The notes below the pieces were generated by a model. That model saw only the letters and a list, made by a program, of their open reading frames with translations, was not told the DNA's origin and made no database searches. 64,000 bases of DNA. Origin: Isochrysis galbana. Lineage: Eukaryota; Haptophyta; Isochrysidales; Isochrysidaceae. Made by a program: the position numbers and the translations under genes. The stretch's first letter is position 1, and the number at the start of each line of letters is the position of its first letter. This document shows positions 49,102 through 59,448 of this stretch, one piece after another. The stretch covers positions 1,399,777-1,463,776 of the forward strand of contig CM030939.1 of NCBI GenBank assembly GCA_018136815.1, written 5' to 3'.

Positions 49102-49770
49102 AAAAAAACTAATGTTAGAGTTTGTGAGCGATGGCGACGATGATGGAGCGCGCGCGGCCGAAGGTCGTTTGCCTTCATTTGGTACCCCTCGTTAGGTGTC
49201 GTTCCGTCAATTGTGGGACATCAGTCGAACTGAGCTATCAAATGTCCATAGTTATTTATACAGATCTACCACGTGCTTTTAAGGATTAATCTATTTTTGG
49301 CGGCAGGGTGCAGTGTCTTTTTCCTGACGAACCAGCGCGCCTCCATGGAGACGCCGTGCGTGCGCATAGCAGCTTGTTTCTCTGTGGGCTTCACACTTAC
49401 ATAAACATGCAGTATAAGAGATATCTCTCGATGAGTTGCAATCCGATGTGCGTCGGTTCCCCCGCGGGGCGCCGTGCGTGCGCATAGCAGCTTGTTTCTT
49501 TTTGCGGTTCACAATTACATAACCATGCAGATGAGTTGCAAACACCCATGTGCACGCCGTGGATGCGCACGGCGCAATGTGCATCGGTTCCCCCGCGGGG
49601 GGGCCGTGCGTGTGCATAGCAGCTTGTTTCTCTGCGGTTCACAATTACATAAAGATGCAGTATAAGAGAGATCTCTCACGGGAAGGGTGTGATGAGTTGC
49701 AATCACCCATGTGCACGCCGTGGATGCGCACGGCGCGATGTGCATCGGTTCCCCCGGCAGCATCCGGGCC
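49102..49770 (+). repeat. Tandem array of a ~120-150-bp unit
   Basis: About three and a half copies of a unit with CGGTTCCCCCGCGG, GCCGTGCGTGCGCATAGCAG, CTTGTTTCT, a CACAATTACATAA block, a TATAAGAGAGATCTCTC block and GATGAGTTGCAATC. Preceded at 49128-49260 by GATGGAGCGCGCGC and TTTGGTACCCCTCGTT, as at 815-870. A single, older copy lies at 590-760. Reading frames here are shadows of the repeat. Confidence 0.75.
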
Positions 49771-49942
49771 GTTCGTCGCTGCAGCACTCTCGCAAGCTGC
49801 AGCACTCCCGCAACACTGGGAATGCGTGACGCTAAGCCTTCGCCTTCTGAAGGAGCCCAGCCGGAGAGCGCCTCACTCACCACTGGTTGCCAAATCTGCA
49901 ACACCACTGACTTCGGGCGCTCGACTGGCGACCTCTACGGCC

Positions 49943-50872
49943 TCAGCAGCATCCTCGCAGTTTGTCGCTGCAGCACTCCAGCAAACCCGGGAGTGCGCAA
50001 CGCTGCCAGCCAGGGCCGTAGGTGATTCCAAACTCGTGCGGGACTCCAGAGAGTGCCGTATTAACTTTGTCTCCATATGCGGCCTTGAATTGATCGTGTG
50101 CGTCCTCATCGACGTAGAAGATCCAAGGGCCTTTACGGCCCTTGTCCATACCATCCGGAGTTGCGTCTAGGCCTTCCAGCCTAGAGAGGAGGAATTTCAT
50201 GAAGGTAGCTACATCTTCGCTTTTGATATCCTTCTTGTCGTCAGCTAGCTGAGCTAGCTGAATGAAAAAAGGGGTGTCTTCCGGCTCTTCCTCCTCATCA
50301 AGAGGGGGGGGAGCAAGTTGTGTGTTGTTGTTTGCAATCGGCTTGGGGTCTGATTGGGGGTCGGCCCGCTTGCGCGATGGCTGCTGTGGCTGTGGGGCTG
50401 GTTGCTTCTGGGCTTGCTGCATTGGAGTCTTCCCCATGGGTCCCTTCTGGGCGGCTTCCGCGTAGGATTTTTGCGCAGGTGTTGGTTGTTGGTTGGAGGG
50501 CGCAAAAGCTCCCAGGATTGATTGTTGTGTCAAGTGCCCGCCCCCGAGGGGTGCACTGATGGTAGGAGTTGCCACCATGGGGGTGGCAGCAGTGCTGCCA
50601 GCCCCCATGGGGAGTCCTTGGTTGGGTGGCGTGTCGAGGGAGGCCTGTGGCAGGGCATTGCCCTGGCTCTGTTCTGCACCAGGGAACAGGACTCTGCCTG
50701 TTCCCTGGCTGTGAGGCTGCCTGGGAGGAGAGGGAGGTGGCGCCATCTCGACGTCCTGATCGGGAGGGGCTGAGGGCTGCGAGCGCTTGGGCTCCGGTGG
50801 CTTGGGTCGGCCCCGTTGGGGCGTCGTGGCGGCAGAGGGCTGGGAGGTGGGAGCGGTCGGCGCGCGCTCCAT
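49943..50872 (-). CDS. Gag-like protein of an unclassified retroelement
   Basis: ATG at 50872 opens a 309-codon frame. The N-terminal ~190 residues are Pro/Gln/Ala-rich (MERAPTAPTSQPSAATTPQR, RKRADPQSDPK), followed by an acidic linker and a folded-looking part: EEPEDTPFFIQLAQLADDKK, DVATFMKFLLSRLEG, GRKGPWIFYVDEDAHDQFK, FGITYGPGWQ. The layout fits a retroelement Gag or LINE ORF1 protein, not a host enzyme. The last ~25 residues run into a repeat and are probably not original. A dead relative of its start lies at 38722. An 8-bp-arm hairpin stands 4 nt before its ATG. No reverse transcriptase follows on this strand. Confidence 0.5.
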   Translation of the reverse strand: MERAPTAPTSQPSAATTPQRGRPKPPEPKRSQPSAPPDQDVEMAPPPSPPRQPHSQGTGRVLFPGAEQSQGNALPQASLDTPPNQGLPMGAGSTAATPMVATPTISAPLGGGHLTQQSILGAFAPSNQQPTPAQKSYAEAAQKGPMGKTPMQQAQKQPAPQPQQPSRKRADPQSDPKPIANNNTQLAPPPLDEEEEPEDTPFFIQLAQLADDKKDIKSEDVATFMKFLLSRLEGLDATPDGMDKGRKGPWIFYVDEDAHDQFKAAYGDKVNTALSGVPHEFGITYGPGWQRCALPGLLECCSDKLRGCC

Positions 50873-50875
50873 CGC

Positions 50876-50897
50876 TAAAACTATAACAATAGTTTTT
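50876..50897 (-). promoter_or_regulatory. Hairpin 4 nt upstream of the gag-like ATG
   Basis: On the coding strand: AAAACTAT-TGTT-ATAGTTTT, then AGCG, then ATG. Perfect 8-bp arms, 4-nt loop. The same arrangement occurs at 795, 21881 and 52173 and, decayed, at 38698. Its position suggests an effect on transcription start or translation initiation, or a structural end of the element; none can be shown here. Confidence 0.5.
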
Positions 50898-50905
50898 CAA
50901 GTTTA

Positions 50906-51941
50906 AGTATAAGTATACAGAGATAACGCTGTAAAGTTTTCGTCTATCTCGATGTCTATTTTCAAGCATCTTCCTTTTATGATCTCGACTAGGGGTAACT
51001 CTGGCGCACGCGTCGCGTATCGCAATCGCGACTCCGCTTGCCGGGATCTCTAGCTCTCCCGGCGAGGCAAACCAGTGCCAGCCTAGGAGTCCTAGCTAGG
51101 AGGGTCGCCGCGCCTTGTATTCCGAGTGATGCAAGAACTTTGCCTGCGCCTTGGCGTAGCGCGCCGCCCTTGCCAGCAGCAACCTCGTGGCTCATGGCGC
51201 TGCTCCTCGCCTGCGGAAGCGCCTGCAAGATACCTGCGCCGCCTGTCAAGGCCTCCACCCACCGGGCGAATATAACATCAGCTACCGGTGGTGTGTGGTG
51301 TGGCCTCGCCAGACGCGCGTATGTGCGCTCTGGCGAGATTTTGAGTCCATTCTTCCGCAGCGGCTTGGAGCGCGGTCGCGTGGGCCACACTCAGGCCACC
51401 CACTGGACGAGCCTCGTCGACCAACGCCGGATTGGGGGGGCTCGAGCACAGGCAGCGCGGCGAGGACGGCCTGGACGCTGGCGCTCGTGAGCCAGGTGTC
51501 GATGGCCCCAGCGTTGAGAAGCTGGAAGTCGGTGGCAACGTCGGGCGAGGGCGAATCCTGCGAGGGGCGGGTCGCGGGTCGGGGTGGTCAGGGCGGGTAC
51601 GTGTGTGGCCTAGGGGGCCGCATGCGCGCACTATGAGGTGCGCTGAGGGCTGCGCAGATGACGTCTTGCCTTCAGCAGGCAGGCGATCAATCTCGGACGG
51701 CCGACGAGTGGGACGGATCAATAAGGAATGCGGTGTGATGAATACTCCGTTTCAAAATACGTCTATCACTCCCGCGGCGGGCGCCGCGGTTCTTTACCGG
51801 TAGAGTCCCAGAGCGTGTGCAAGGGAGGCGGGCGAGGGCGAGGGGGGAGGAGAATCGCACCATTTTCTGGCGAAGATTTTCGTGGCGGCAGGTGGCCCCC
51901 CTGGGAGTTTTGTTGTGGGCTTTGGAAAATGGCCAAAAATG
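50906..51941. other. Spacer, no gene recognised
   Basis: GC-rich frames occur on both strands without a recognisable domain. I could not separate coding from composition. Confidence 0.4.
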
Positions 51942-52169
51942 TCATCCCCTCCCCATATTAGTACTTAAAAAGCCCTGTTTGACCGCCCTACAGCATGGCT
52001 GCCCTGTGTGGTGTGGCCGGGGGCTCACGGCCCGTGAGGCGCGACCGGAGTCGCACGCACCCTGCTCGGTCCTAGCGGGCGGACGCGGCCGCTTTGACAC
52101 CGACTGCTCCGTGGGGCGGCCGGGGGGCCGCCTTCGGCGAGGACGGGAGGGAGCGGCGGCGCGCTCCAT
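51942..52169 (-). CDS. Short Arg/Pro-rich frame of the hairpin-ATG family
   Basis: ATG at 52169 begins MERAAAPSRPRRRRPPGRPT, sharing the MERA start with the gag-like frame at 50872. It runs 75 codons. A perfect hairpin ends 3 nt before the ATG. Probably a truncated or diverged member of the same element; independent function is not supported. Confidence 0.3.
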   Translation of the reverse strand: MERAAAPSRPRRRRPPGRPTEQSVSKRPRPPARTEQGACDSGRASRAVSPRPHHTGQPCCRAVKQGFLSTNMGRG

Positions 52170-52172
52170 GAC

Positions 52173-52192
52173 AACTAACTATAAAGTTAGTT
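52173..52192 (-). repeat. Perfect 8-bp-arm hairpin before an ATG (copy 4)
   Basis: AACTAACT-ATAA-AGTTAGTT on the plus strand. Compared with 21881-21900 the only changes are one base in each arm, and they preserve pairing. Confidence 0.6.
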
Positions 52193-52199
52193 CCCCAAG

Positions 52200-53126
52200 C
52201 ACAAAAGCTTATGCTTAAGTTTTGCCGATGTAGTAGATACATAGCTTTTTATTTCGCCTCGTCAATAGCGCACGTCGGCGCAGCAACCGGAGCCGTGTTC
52301 GGCGCCATTGCCAACGGCACCGGCCGCGACACCGCGCAAAGAGTGAACGCAGACTAAAAAGTGGGGGCAAGGCGCCACTGATAGGTCACATACGCTTAGT
52401 AAGGCACGAAGAAAGGCACTCAGCTAATCTCCGGATCGGCCATGGGATATCACGATCATGCTTGCAAGATTGTTCCCCGCCTGCAAGGGGGAGTCCAGTG
52501 GAATCGCCGCCCGCTCAAGCGGAGGATGCAACGAAGAGCGCCACCGGATCCGTTGAGGACCGACGCGCGTCCGATGCACGCGCGGCACGCACTGGACGTT
52601 AACGAAGAGCGTGCGAGCCGGCTCGCAGCAGGGAGCGGCACAAAGAGAGCTGACCCGCCTCGTGGAGTGTCCAAGGTGCGGCGGCGTGTGCCTGCCGAAC
52701 CGGAGGAGCATCTCCCCACAATGCATGGGCGGTCGCATAGGATCAGACGCCGACGAGGCGACGCCCTATGAACAGGGGCAGGCGCGCCTGCGCGGACACC
52801 GACGGCGAGGCACCCTCGCCTATGTGCAGCTTCGCATGAGGGCGGAGGCAGCTCCCGCGTGGATCGAGGGCGTCAAGTGGACGTGCGTGGGTGTGGGGGG
52901 GATGCCGTTCGAAAACTCGGCGCTGGCGTCGCCTTGAACGAGGGGTGCGACGGTGCATGAAACACATTGCCGATGGACGGTTCGGGGCACCTTGCAAAGA
53001 TCTTGGCCGAGCCATGACGCTTTGTATAGCGCTTAGCCGCGCTCCCGGCCTTGAGAAGGCAAAGGGTGCGCTTGGAAATGCCGCACGATTCAGAGCACAC
53101 TCAACACAGCCACATTCACGAGCATT
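52200..53126. other. Spacer, no gene recognised
   Basis: Several short GC-rich frames, one with CPRCGGVCLPNRRSISPQC that might be a zinc-ribbon-like fragment, but no flanking coding support. I assign nothing. Confidence 0.4.
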
Positions 53127-56100
53127 TTAGATGCCGAACACGCGCCTCCCACGGCTGCTTTTGCCGTTCGAGGTTGGCGTGTCGCCGCGGCTGGCTGGTC
53201 GTGCGCCATACGGCGAGGTTGCCTGCTCACCGCGGCCGCATGCGGGCAGATGTGGAGCGGGGCCGGCCGATCGAGAGCGTGCCGGCGAGTAGTTGGCGTG
53301 CGGCAAAGAGTAGCCCTGAGTTTGTGCGTTCCATGTGGCAGCAGGCGGGCGTGGCGGCGCAGGCGAACGGTGCTGCTCCCCATAGGTCCGCTGCGTCATC
53401 GAGCGCACAGGTGGCACCGTCACGGAGGGGGGCGGATACCGTAGGTCGCGGTGGGGGGGGTGCGAGATGGAGCGGACGGGTGACGCCGACCTACTGCCAG
53501 GATGCATCGCACCATCGCACAGTGGGGGCGCCCGCCCGAACTGCGTGTCCTGCTGGTGCGGCGCCGTCACCGTGTCCTTGGCCTTTCCCGCAGCCTCCTG
53601 CTCCCTCAGCTTCATACGCATTCGCTCAGCCTCAGCCTTGAAGTCGCGCCCACCGTAGGGAACGCCTTCGCCGCGCGTCGAGAGCGAGCGCGATGCCGCG
53701 GGCGAGGCCGAGGTGTTGTGCCGGCCGCCCGTTTCCCTGAGGCGCACGTGCCGGACCGGCAGCTGGCGCGCGCCACGCAGCAGCGACGAGATGGAAGGGA
53801 GCGGGGGCAGCGAACGCGCGCCTGGCAGCTCGTGGCCCAACTTGGACGTGACGAGGGCGCCAAGCCCGAGCACAACGAGGAGCGCAAGCAAAGCCAACCC
53901 GACCGAGCCGCCCCAGCCCGTACCCGCCGACGAGGAGACGGGGCGGGCGGCGGCGGCCGAGGCAGCCGCCGCAGCGGCGGCGAGCGTGTCGTCCTTAGCG
54001 ACGTGCAGGACTTCTGGCGCGGAGTGCTGAGCGTGGGCATGGAGCGCATGTGAGAGGGCGTCGTCGTCCGTGTGCTGCATGCGATCCTCGAGAGCGGCGG
54101 CAGCATGGGGGTCGGCGGGCTCGACGAGCGTCACGGTGAGCGAGAGCGGAGCGGGCGCCTCGTCGGCGCCCGAGAGTGCGCGATGGCCCCCTTTAGCGCC
54201 ATCCAACGTGAGGATGATGGACTCGGGCGGCACGCCGTAAAGCTCCGCAAGCTCCTTACGCATCTCCTCCATGCCTGCGGCGGAGGCGAGCATCTGCTCT
54301 TCGAGGGCCGACGCGCTGAGCGTGAGGTGCGTCTGCAGCTCGTTGATGAGTGGGAGCGAGGGCGGTGGCGGCGGCGCGGGCGAGGGCGGAGGAAGTGGTG
54401 GTGGCGATGAGGGCGGCATCGGTGAGGGTGGTGGCGAGGGTGAAGGCGGTGGCGTCGAGGGCGGTGGTGGCGGCGGCGGCGAGGGCGGCGGCGGTGGAGA
54501 GGGCGGTGGCGAGGGCGGCGGTGGGGGTGGGGGGAAGGGCGCTCCGGGGCTGAGCGGCGGCGGTGATGACGGGGGTGGCGGCGGCGGGGGCGAGGGCGGC
54601 GGCGGCGGCGGGGGCGAGGGCGGCGGTGAGGGCGGCGGAGGCGGCGGGGGCGAGGGCGGCGGAGGAGGAGGCGGCGAGGGCGGCGGAGGCGGCGGCGAGG
54701 GGGAGGGCGGCGGCGACGGAGGTCGGTACGCCCAGATGACGAGGGGCTTGAAGGGCACCGGCTGCTTGGTTGTGTCTTGCGAAGCGGTCGCGCCCCACCA
54801 GCCAGAGTCGGCGCGCGGTGCTGGGGGCGGCTCGGCAGAGCGCACGCCGTGAGGCGCGCGAGTGCCCCCGTTGGCTGGGGACGCGGTCGGTGCGGCGCGC
54901 GGGAGCGATCGGACGAGTTGCGGCCCAAACAGAAGGAAGGCGACGCCGACGAACGCGAGCATCACGAGCAGCGCGCGCAGGAACGCGTCGCCGCCGCCGT
55001 CGGCGGGCGGCGGCTGCTTCGCTGCGCGCGGCTTGGCGTAATCGTCAAAGCCACCGTCAGACTCGTCGCCCATGTCAATGGCGTGGTGCGGTGCGGGCTT
55101 GGGCCATGCTCTGGCCGGCAGCTGCGCGGTGGTGGGAAGTCCGCCGCTGCGGGGTAAAGCGCTGTTCGCCGTCGCGGGTGCAAGCCGCGAGGGCTTAGGC
55201 GAGGGGCGCAAGGCCGCGGGCGAGCTGCGCAGCATCTTGGGCGACGCCGAGCTCGGCGCCGGCCCGGCGCCGGCACCGCCGGGCGGCGACGCCTCCTGGC
55301 GACTGGCTGAGCGGCTTGGCGGTCGGCGCGAGGCGAAGATGGGGGCCTCCTCATCCTCGCACCGTGGCGAGGCGCGCTCGAGCACGCAGGACGCCTGCTC
55401 CCTCCGCCGCCCACCGACGGACGAGGAGCGCCGCTCCGTCGAGCGCTCGGCAGCTGAGGCGCACCCTGAGGGCGACGAGCGCAGTTCAGCGGCGTGGTTC
55501 ATCGAGTCGGAGAGCAGCGCGCGCACACGCGCCGGTGGCAGCGCGGCGTACGCGGCCGAGCGAGAGACCACCGCCCACTCCGCGAGCACCACCTCGCGAG
55601 CCGCCGCGGCGAGCCCCACCATCCCTGCTCGCTCGGCAATCTCCCAGCAGGTGAGGCAGCTCTGCGCGTCGAGGCTGCTCAGCACGGCGGCACCGACGAC
55701 CTCCGCCAGCGCGGGCCTGCTGACACCGCTCGAGGCCAGGAAGTCCCCGCGCATCCCGAGCACGTTGGCCGCCGCGTCCAGCAGCCTGAGCAGCTCTTCT
55801 CCATCGGTGACCGTGGTCTCTCCCAAGTAGAGCCACTCGAGGACGGCGTGCATCGTATTGACCTCGAGAGGGAGGGAGATGCGGCCTGCGTTTGCCCGCG
55901 CGAGGAGCTCCCTCATACGCTCTGACGTCTCTGCGACCACCGCCGAGTGCGCCCTCAGGCTCTGGGAAGGAGGAGTACGAGAGGGAAAGGCTGCGGGGGA
56001 GAGAGAGAGAGAAGGCCTCCGAGAAGGGGAAGAAGAAGGCTTGAGGACCACGGCTCGTGCGGAGGAGGAGGAAGGTCGAGCGGACGCGGAAGGAGCGTGG

Positions 56101-56189
56101 CAATGGATCTCCAAGTCACAGAACTCGCAGCGACGCCACTGTGAGACGAGGAAGCCGGGAAGAGGCCGGCCGCCAGAGAGGAGCACCAT
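53127..56189 (-). CDS. BTB/BACK protein with two membrane helices flanking a polyproline loop
   Basis: ATG at 56189 gives 1020 residues in one exon. Residues ~24-150 are a BTB/POZ fold (CDLEIHC; LRAHSAVVAETSERMRELL; TMHAVLEWLYLGE) interrupted by a Ser-rich insert at ~34-75. A BACK-like helical part follows (CLTCWEIAERAGMVGLAAAA). After a Ser/Arg-rich linker comes a helix near residues 402-424 (LRALLVMLAFVGVAFLLFG), then ~125 residues of SPPPPPP repeats (~488-613), then a small domain (LINELQTHLTLSASALEEQM ... LAELYGVPPESIILTLDG), and a second helix near 758-778 (VGLALLALLVVLGLGALVT). The tail is Arg/Ser/Pro-rich. BTB-BACK proteins usually recruit CUL3 ligases in the cytosol or nucleus; SPPPP repeats are typical of glycosylated wall proteins. 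Predicted topology: both ends cytosolic, polyproline loop outside or luminal. Confidence 0.7.
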   Translation of the reverse strand: MVLLSGGRPLPGFLVSQWRRCEFCDLEIHCHAPSASARPSSSSARAVVLKPSSSPSRRPSLSLSPAAFPSRTPPSQSLRAHSAVVAETSERMRELLARANAGRISLPLEVNTMHAVLEWLYLGETTVTDGEELLRLLDAAANVLGMRGDFLASSGVSRPALAEVVGAAVLSSLDAQSCLTCWEIAERAGMVGLAAAAREVVLAEWAVVSRSAAYAALPPARVRALLSDSMNHAAELRSSPSGCASAAERSTERRSSSVGGRRREQASCVLERASPRCEDEEAPIFASRRPPSRSASRQEASPPGGAGAGPAPSSASPKMLRSSPAALRPSPKPSRLAPATANSALPRSGGLPTTAQLPARAWPKPAPHHAIDMGDESDGGFDDYAKPRAAKQPPPADGGGDAFLRALLVMLAFVGVAFLLFGPQLVRSLPRAAPTASPANGGTRAPHGVRSAEPPPAPRADSGWWGATASQDTTKQPVPFKPLVIWAYRPPSPPPSPSPPPPPPSPPPPPPPSPPPPPPPSPPPSPPPPPPPSPPPPPPPSSPPPLSPGAPFPPPPPPPSPPPSPPPPPSPPPPPPPSTPPPSPSPPPSPMPPSSPPPLPPPSPAPPPPPSLPLINELQTHLTLSASALEEQMLASAAGMEEMRKELAELYGVPPESIILTLDGAKGGHRALSGADEAPAPLSLTVTLVEPADPHAAAALEDRMQHTDDDALSHALHAHAQHSAPEVLHVAKDDTLAAAAAAASAAAARPVSSSAGTGWGGSVGLALLALLVVLGLGALVTSKLGHELPGARSLPPLPSISSLLRGARQLPVRHVRLRETGGRHNTSASPAASRSLSTRGEGVPYGGRDFKAEAERMRMKLREQEAAGKAKDTVTAPHQQDTQFGRAPPLCDGAMHPGSRSASPVRSISHPPHRDLRYPPPSVTVPPVRSMTQRTYGEQHRSPAPPRPPAATWNAQTQGYSLPHANYSPARSRSAGPAPHLPACGRGEQATSPYGARPASRGDTPTSNGKSSRGRRVFGI

Positions 56190-56324
56190 GGGGGGGGGGG
56201 GGGGGGGGGAGCTATTCTCTCTCCCTCCCTCTCTCCTTCGCGCGTTTTCTTTACGTACTCTCTCCTCTCTCTCCTTTACCTCCCTCCTTCTCTCTCCCTC
56301 CCTCTCCCTCTATCTCCCCCTCCC

Positions 56325-56415
<91 letters not shown>

Positions 56416-56470
56416 TTCTCTCTTTCTCTCTTTCTCTCTCTCTCTCTCTCTCCTCTCTACTCTCTCTCCC

Positions 56471-56523
<53 letters not shown>

Positions 56524-57133
56524 TTCTCTCTCTCTCTCTTTCTCTCTCCCCTCTCCTCTCTCCCTCTCTCTCTCTCTGGGTTTCTCGGCAGAGTAGTCCC
56601 GCAAAGAAAGCGCAGGGGGGCGGCGGCGGCGGCGGCGCGGCCCTTCTCACACACTCAAATCGAAGCGTTCTTCTCCTGTTTCCACTTCTCTCTCCTCTTA
56701 CTTTTCTCTCTCTCCTCCTCCTCCTTTATTCTCTCACGAGGCCCAACGCTCTGGTACATCGAGTGCCTCACTCTCTCCCTCTCATCTTCTCAGAGCAAAG
56801 GTCCCCCCCCACCAACTCTCTCCCCTCCCCGCCCCCTTCTTCTTCTCTCCTACGCAGGCGTCTATCTTCTCTTCTCTCTCCGCCTCCCCGGTGCAAGCGT
56901 GTCTCTCTTGAGTCCACCGCGAGAGGGAACGACGAGGAGAGCAGCAGGAGATCCGGCCGTACCTTTACATACGAGCGCGTTTCATTAGTATAACCGTCCG
57001 GATGGACTCGAAGGTCCCCCCTTCCCCTCTCTCTCCCACTCTCTCCACATATGCACCCCGTTTCTTCGTTGTGTGTGTGGGAAGATCTCTCTCTTTCCGA
57101 GGTAGACTCTCTCCCCTCTCTCCGCTTTTGAAC

Positions 57134-57200
<67 letters not shown>

Positions 57201-57589
57201 GAGGTGGGGGGGGGGAGAGTAGTAGTAGTAGTAGAGTGGTGGAGTAGTAGTTCAGGCCGCGAGGGGGGACGGAGGTGGGGGGGTGGGGTGGGGGGAAAGG
57301 GCGCGCGCGGGGGGGGGGGAGAGAGAGACGTTGGAAGGCGCGGGGGGGGGGGGGGGGGAGGCGGAGGCGGAGAGGGGGAGAGAGAGAGGGAGAGAGAAGA
57401 ATTGAAGTAGGAGAGAAAGAGAGATAGTTGTGGGGGGGAGGGGAGAGGGCGGGAGAGAGAGTCGTAGGGGAGGGGAGAGAGGGCGGGAGAGGGCGGGGCG
57501 GGGCGGGGGGGGGGGGGGGAGGGGGGGATGTAGAAAGTATACTACGTGTAGGAAGTAGGAAGTGGCTCCATTCGGCGCGAGTGCGGTAC
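56190..57589. repeat. C/T-rich, GA and G-run spacer
   Basis: 56220-56575 is a CT microsatellite with CTTT and CCCT interruptions; 57134-57200 is about 33 GA units; long G-runs lie near 57345 and 57505. No gene recognised. The first part may include the 5' UTR of the BTB gene. Confidence 0.8.
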
Positions 57590-58439
57590 TGACGGATCCG
57601 AGGTTACCACTACCTCAGATGGGAGCAGAAGGGGCGGAAGGGAAGCGGCGAGAGGCGCGGCGGAGGTCAGGGACAGGCTCATGACGGGCTCACCCGCCTC
57701 CAGAAGTGGCAGGGAGGCGGGTTTGGGAGAGGCAGAGCGAGGCGACGAAGCAGACATAACGAGGGCGAGAGCGGGGCGAGTGAGAGTGCGAACGACGGTT
57801 GTTGAGGGATGTGTTGTAGAGTGAGTGTTGTTGACGAGTAGCGAACGCGAGAACGGGACGAAAGCGAGAACGGACGAACGAGAACGAACGATACGACAGA
57901 AGAACACCTCCTAAGGACAAACTGTCACGCTCACTCAACCCTAACCCTACTCCTCCTAAAATTCACGTATCCTTCCCCACTCAAACGGGGAAACGCGGGG
58001 AATGGAAAAAGAAGGAAGAGAAGCCGACAGGAGAGCGACGGGGCGATGGGAGTGGAGCGACGGTACGACGGAAAGGCCGATGCGATCGACAGTTACGAGG
58101 GGAGAATTAGTAGAAGTAAGGAGGGAATCTACAAGACTTAACGTGCACTGATGATAACAAGGGCGCGGGGGTAGGCTAACCGTTGGGGAAAACCCACGAC
58201 GAGGAACACCTGCGAGGACGAGCGCGGGGAAAAACCGCGGCAAGGAGGGACCCAAGGCGATCGCAAAGCAAAAGGACCAGGTGTGGGAATCAGGACGCCC
58301 GGGCCACAAGGAGGCGCAAACAGGCAAGGAGCGAGTGATGAGTTACGAGTGACGAGCGGCGCGTATAACGCCTATCGAGTAAAGAACGACTAACGAGTAA
58401 AGTCAAAGGCCGCGGACGAGGTCGATCGCGAATGCGACA
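57590..58439 (-). mobile_element. Solo LTR, 850 bp, target duplication GGTAC
   Basis: On the minus strand it begins TGTCGCATTCGCGATCGAC and ends GGATCCGTCA, the TG...CA ends of an LTR. GGTAC lies immediately on both sides (57585-57589 and 58440-58444). The body contains a short Ser/Pro-rich frame (MSASSPRSASPKPASLPLLE). No internal retroelement genes are attached, so it is a solo LTR left by recombination. Its target looks like the TTTGGTACCCCTCGTT repeat also present at 855 and 49178. Confidence 0.8.
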
Positions 58440-58599
58440 GGTACCCCTCGTTGCCAAAAATCTGACATTGGTAAAGTCTGGTGTTCCGCTCTCTTCCCCG
58501 CCCTCCGGGACTCTCAGCCCCCTCCCCCCCTGGCGAGGGCGAGATCGCCCCCTCCCGTCCCCTCCGCTTCGCTTCATCTCGACACGTCGTGCAGACCCC

Positions 58600-59448
58600 T
58601 GACGGATCCGAGGTTACCACTGCCTCAGATGGGAACAGAAGGGACGGAAGGGAAGCGGCGAGAGGCGCGGCGGAAGTTGGGGGGTGGCCAATGACGGGCT
58701 GGACCACCTCCTCAACAGAGAAAGGCGGGAGGACGGGCTTGGGCGAGGGAGAGCGCGACGACGGAGCGGACATGGCTGGGCGGATCGGGACGGATAGGCT
58801 GAGGCTTGGGGATTGGAGAGGTTTGGTATTGAAGTAGTGTTGAGAACGAGGGACGAGAACGGGAACGAGAACGAGAACGAGAGCGACGAACGAAGAACGA
58901 CAGACGACAGACGGCTAGGGGCCGATGGACCGACGAGATGACACTACACTCACGTCAACACCCTCCACACTAACGTATCCCTATCACGGAACGCACAGGA
59001 ACCCGCTGGCAGATCGAACAAGGAAGAGAATGCCGACAAGAGAGCGACGGGGCGACGGACGATCCGACGGGGCGACAGTTACGCACGGGAATAAGGAGGG
59101 AATCTTTCGAAAACCCTTAAGTGATTTGATGAAGACCGAAGTAAAATAGCGCCACGGTATAATCCAACGGCCAACACCTGAGGGGGAATCAGGGTCACAC
59201 ATGGGGGCGGTTCCTTGCACCGGCGATACCTGATCGCGCGACTTAGCCTAAAACGCGAGGAGCACACAAGGAGGTAAGCCAGGTGAGGGGCAAGCAGGCG
59301 ACAAAGGAGGCGACAAAGGAGGCGAGGGCAACAAGGGCGAATGGACGAATGTAGAACCCTGCGACGGTGACTCGTGAGTAGCCTGCAAGGAGGGCACATA
59401 GAAACGCAAACAACTTCTAAAACAAAAAGGTCGATCGCGGATGCGACA
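58600..59448 (-). mobile_element. Solo LTR, 849 bp, target duplication ACCCC
   Basis: Same family and orientation as the copy at 57590: TGTCGCATCCGCGATCGAC to GGATCCGTCA, with ACCCC on both sides (58595-58599 and 59449-59453). The short frame reads MSAPSSRSPSPKPVLPPFS. Separate target duplications show two independent insertions, not the two ends of one element. Confidence 0.8.

Noticed and set aside
57590-59448. One complete short LTR retrotransposon (LTR, 160 bp, LTR)
   Set aside because: Each LTR has its own perfect 5-bp duplication (GGTAC; ACCCC), so they are two solo LTRs.
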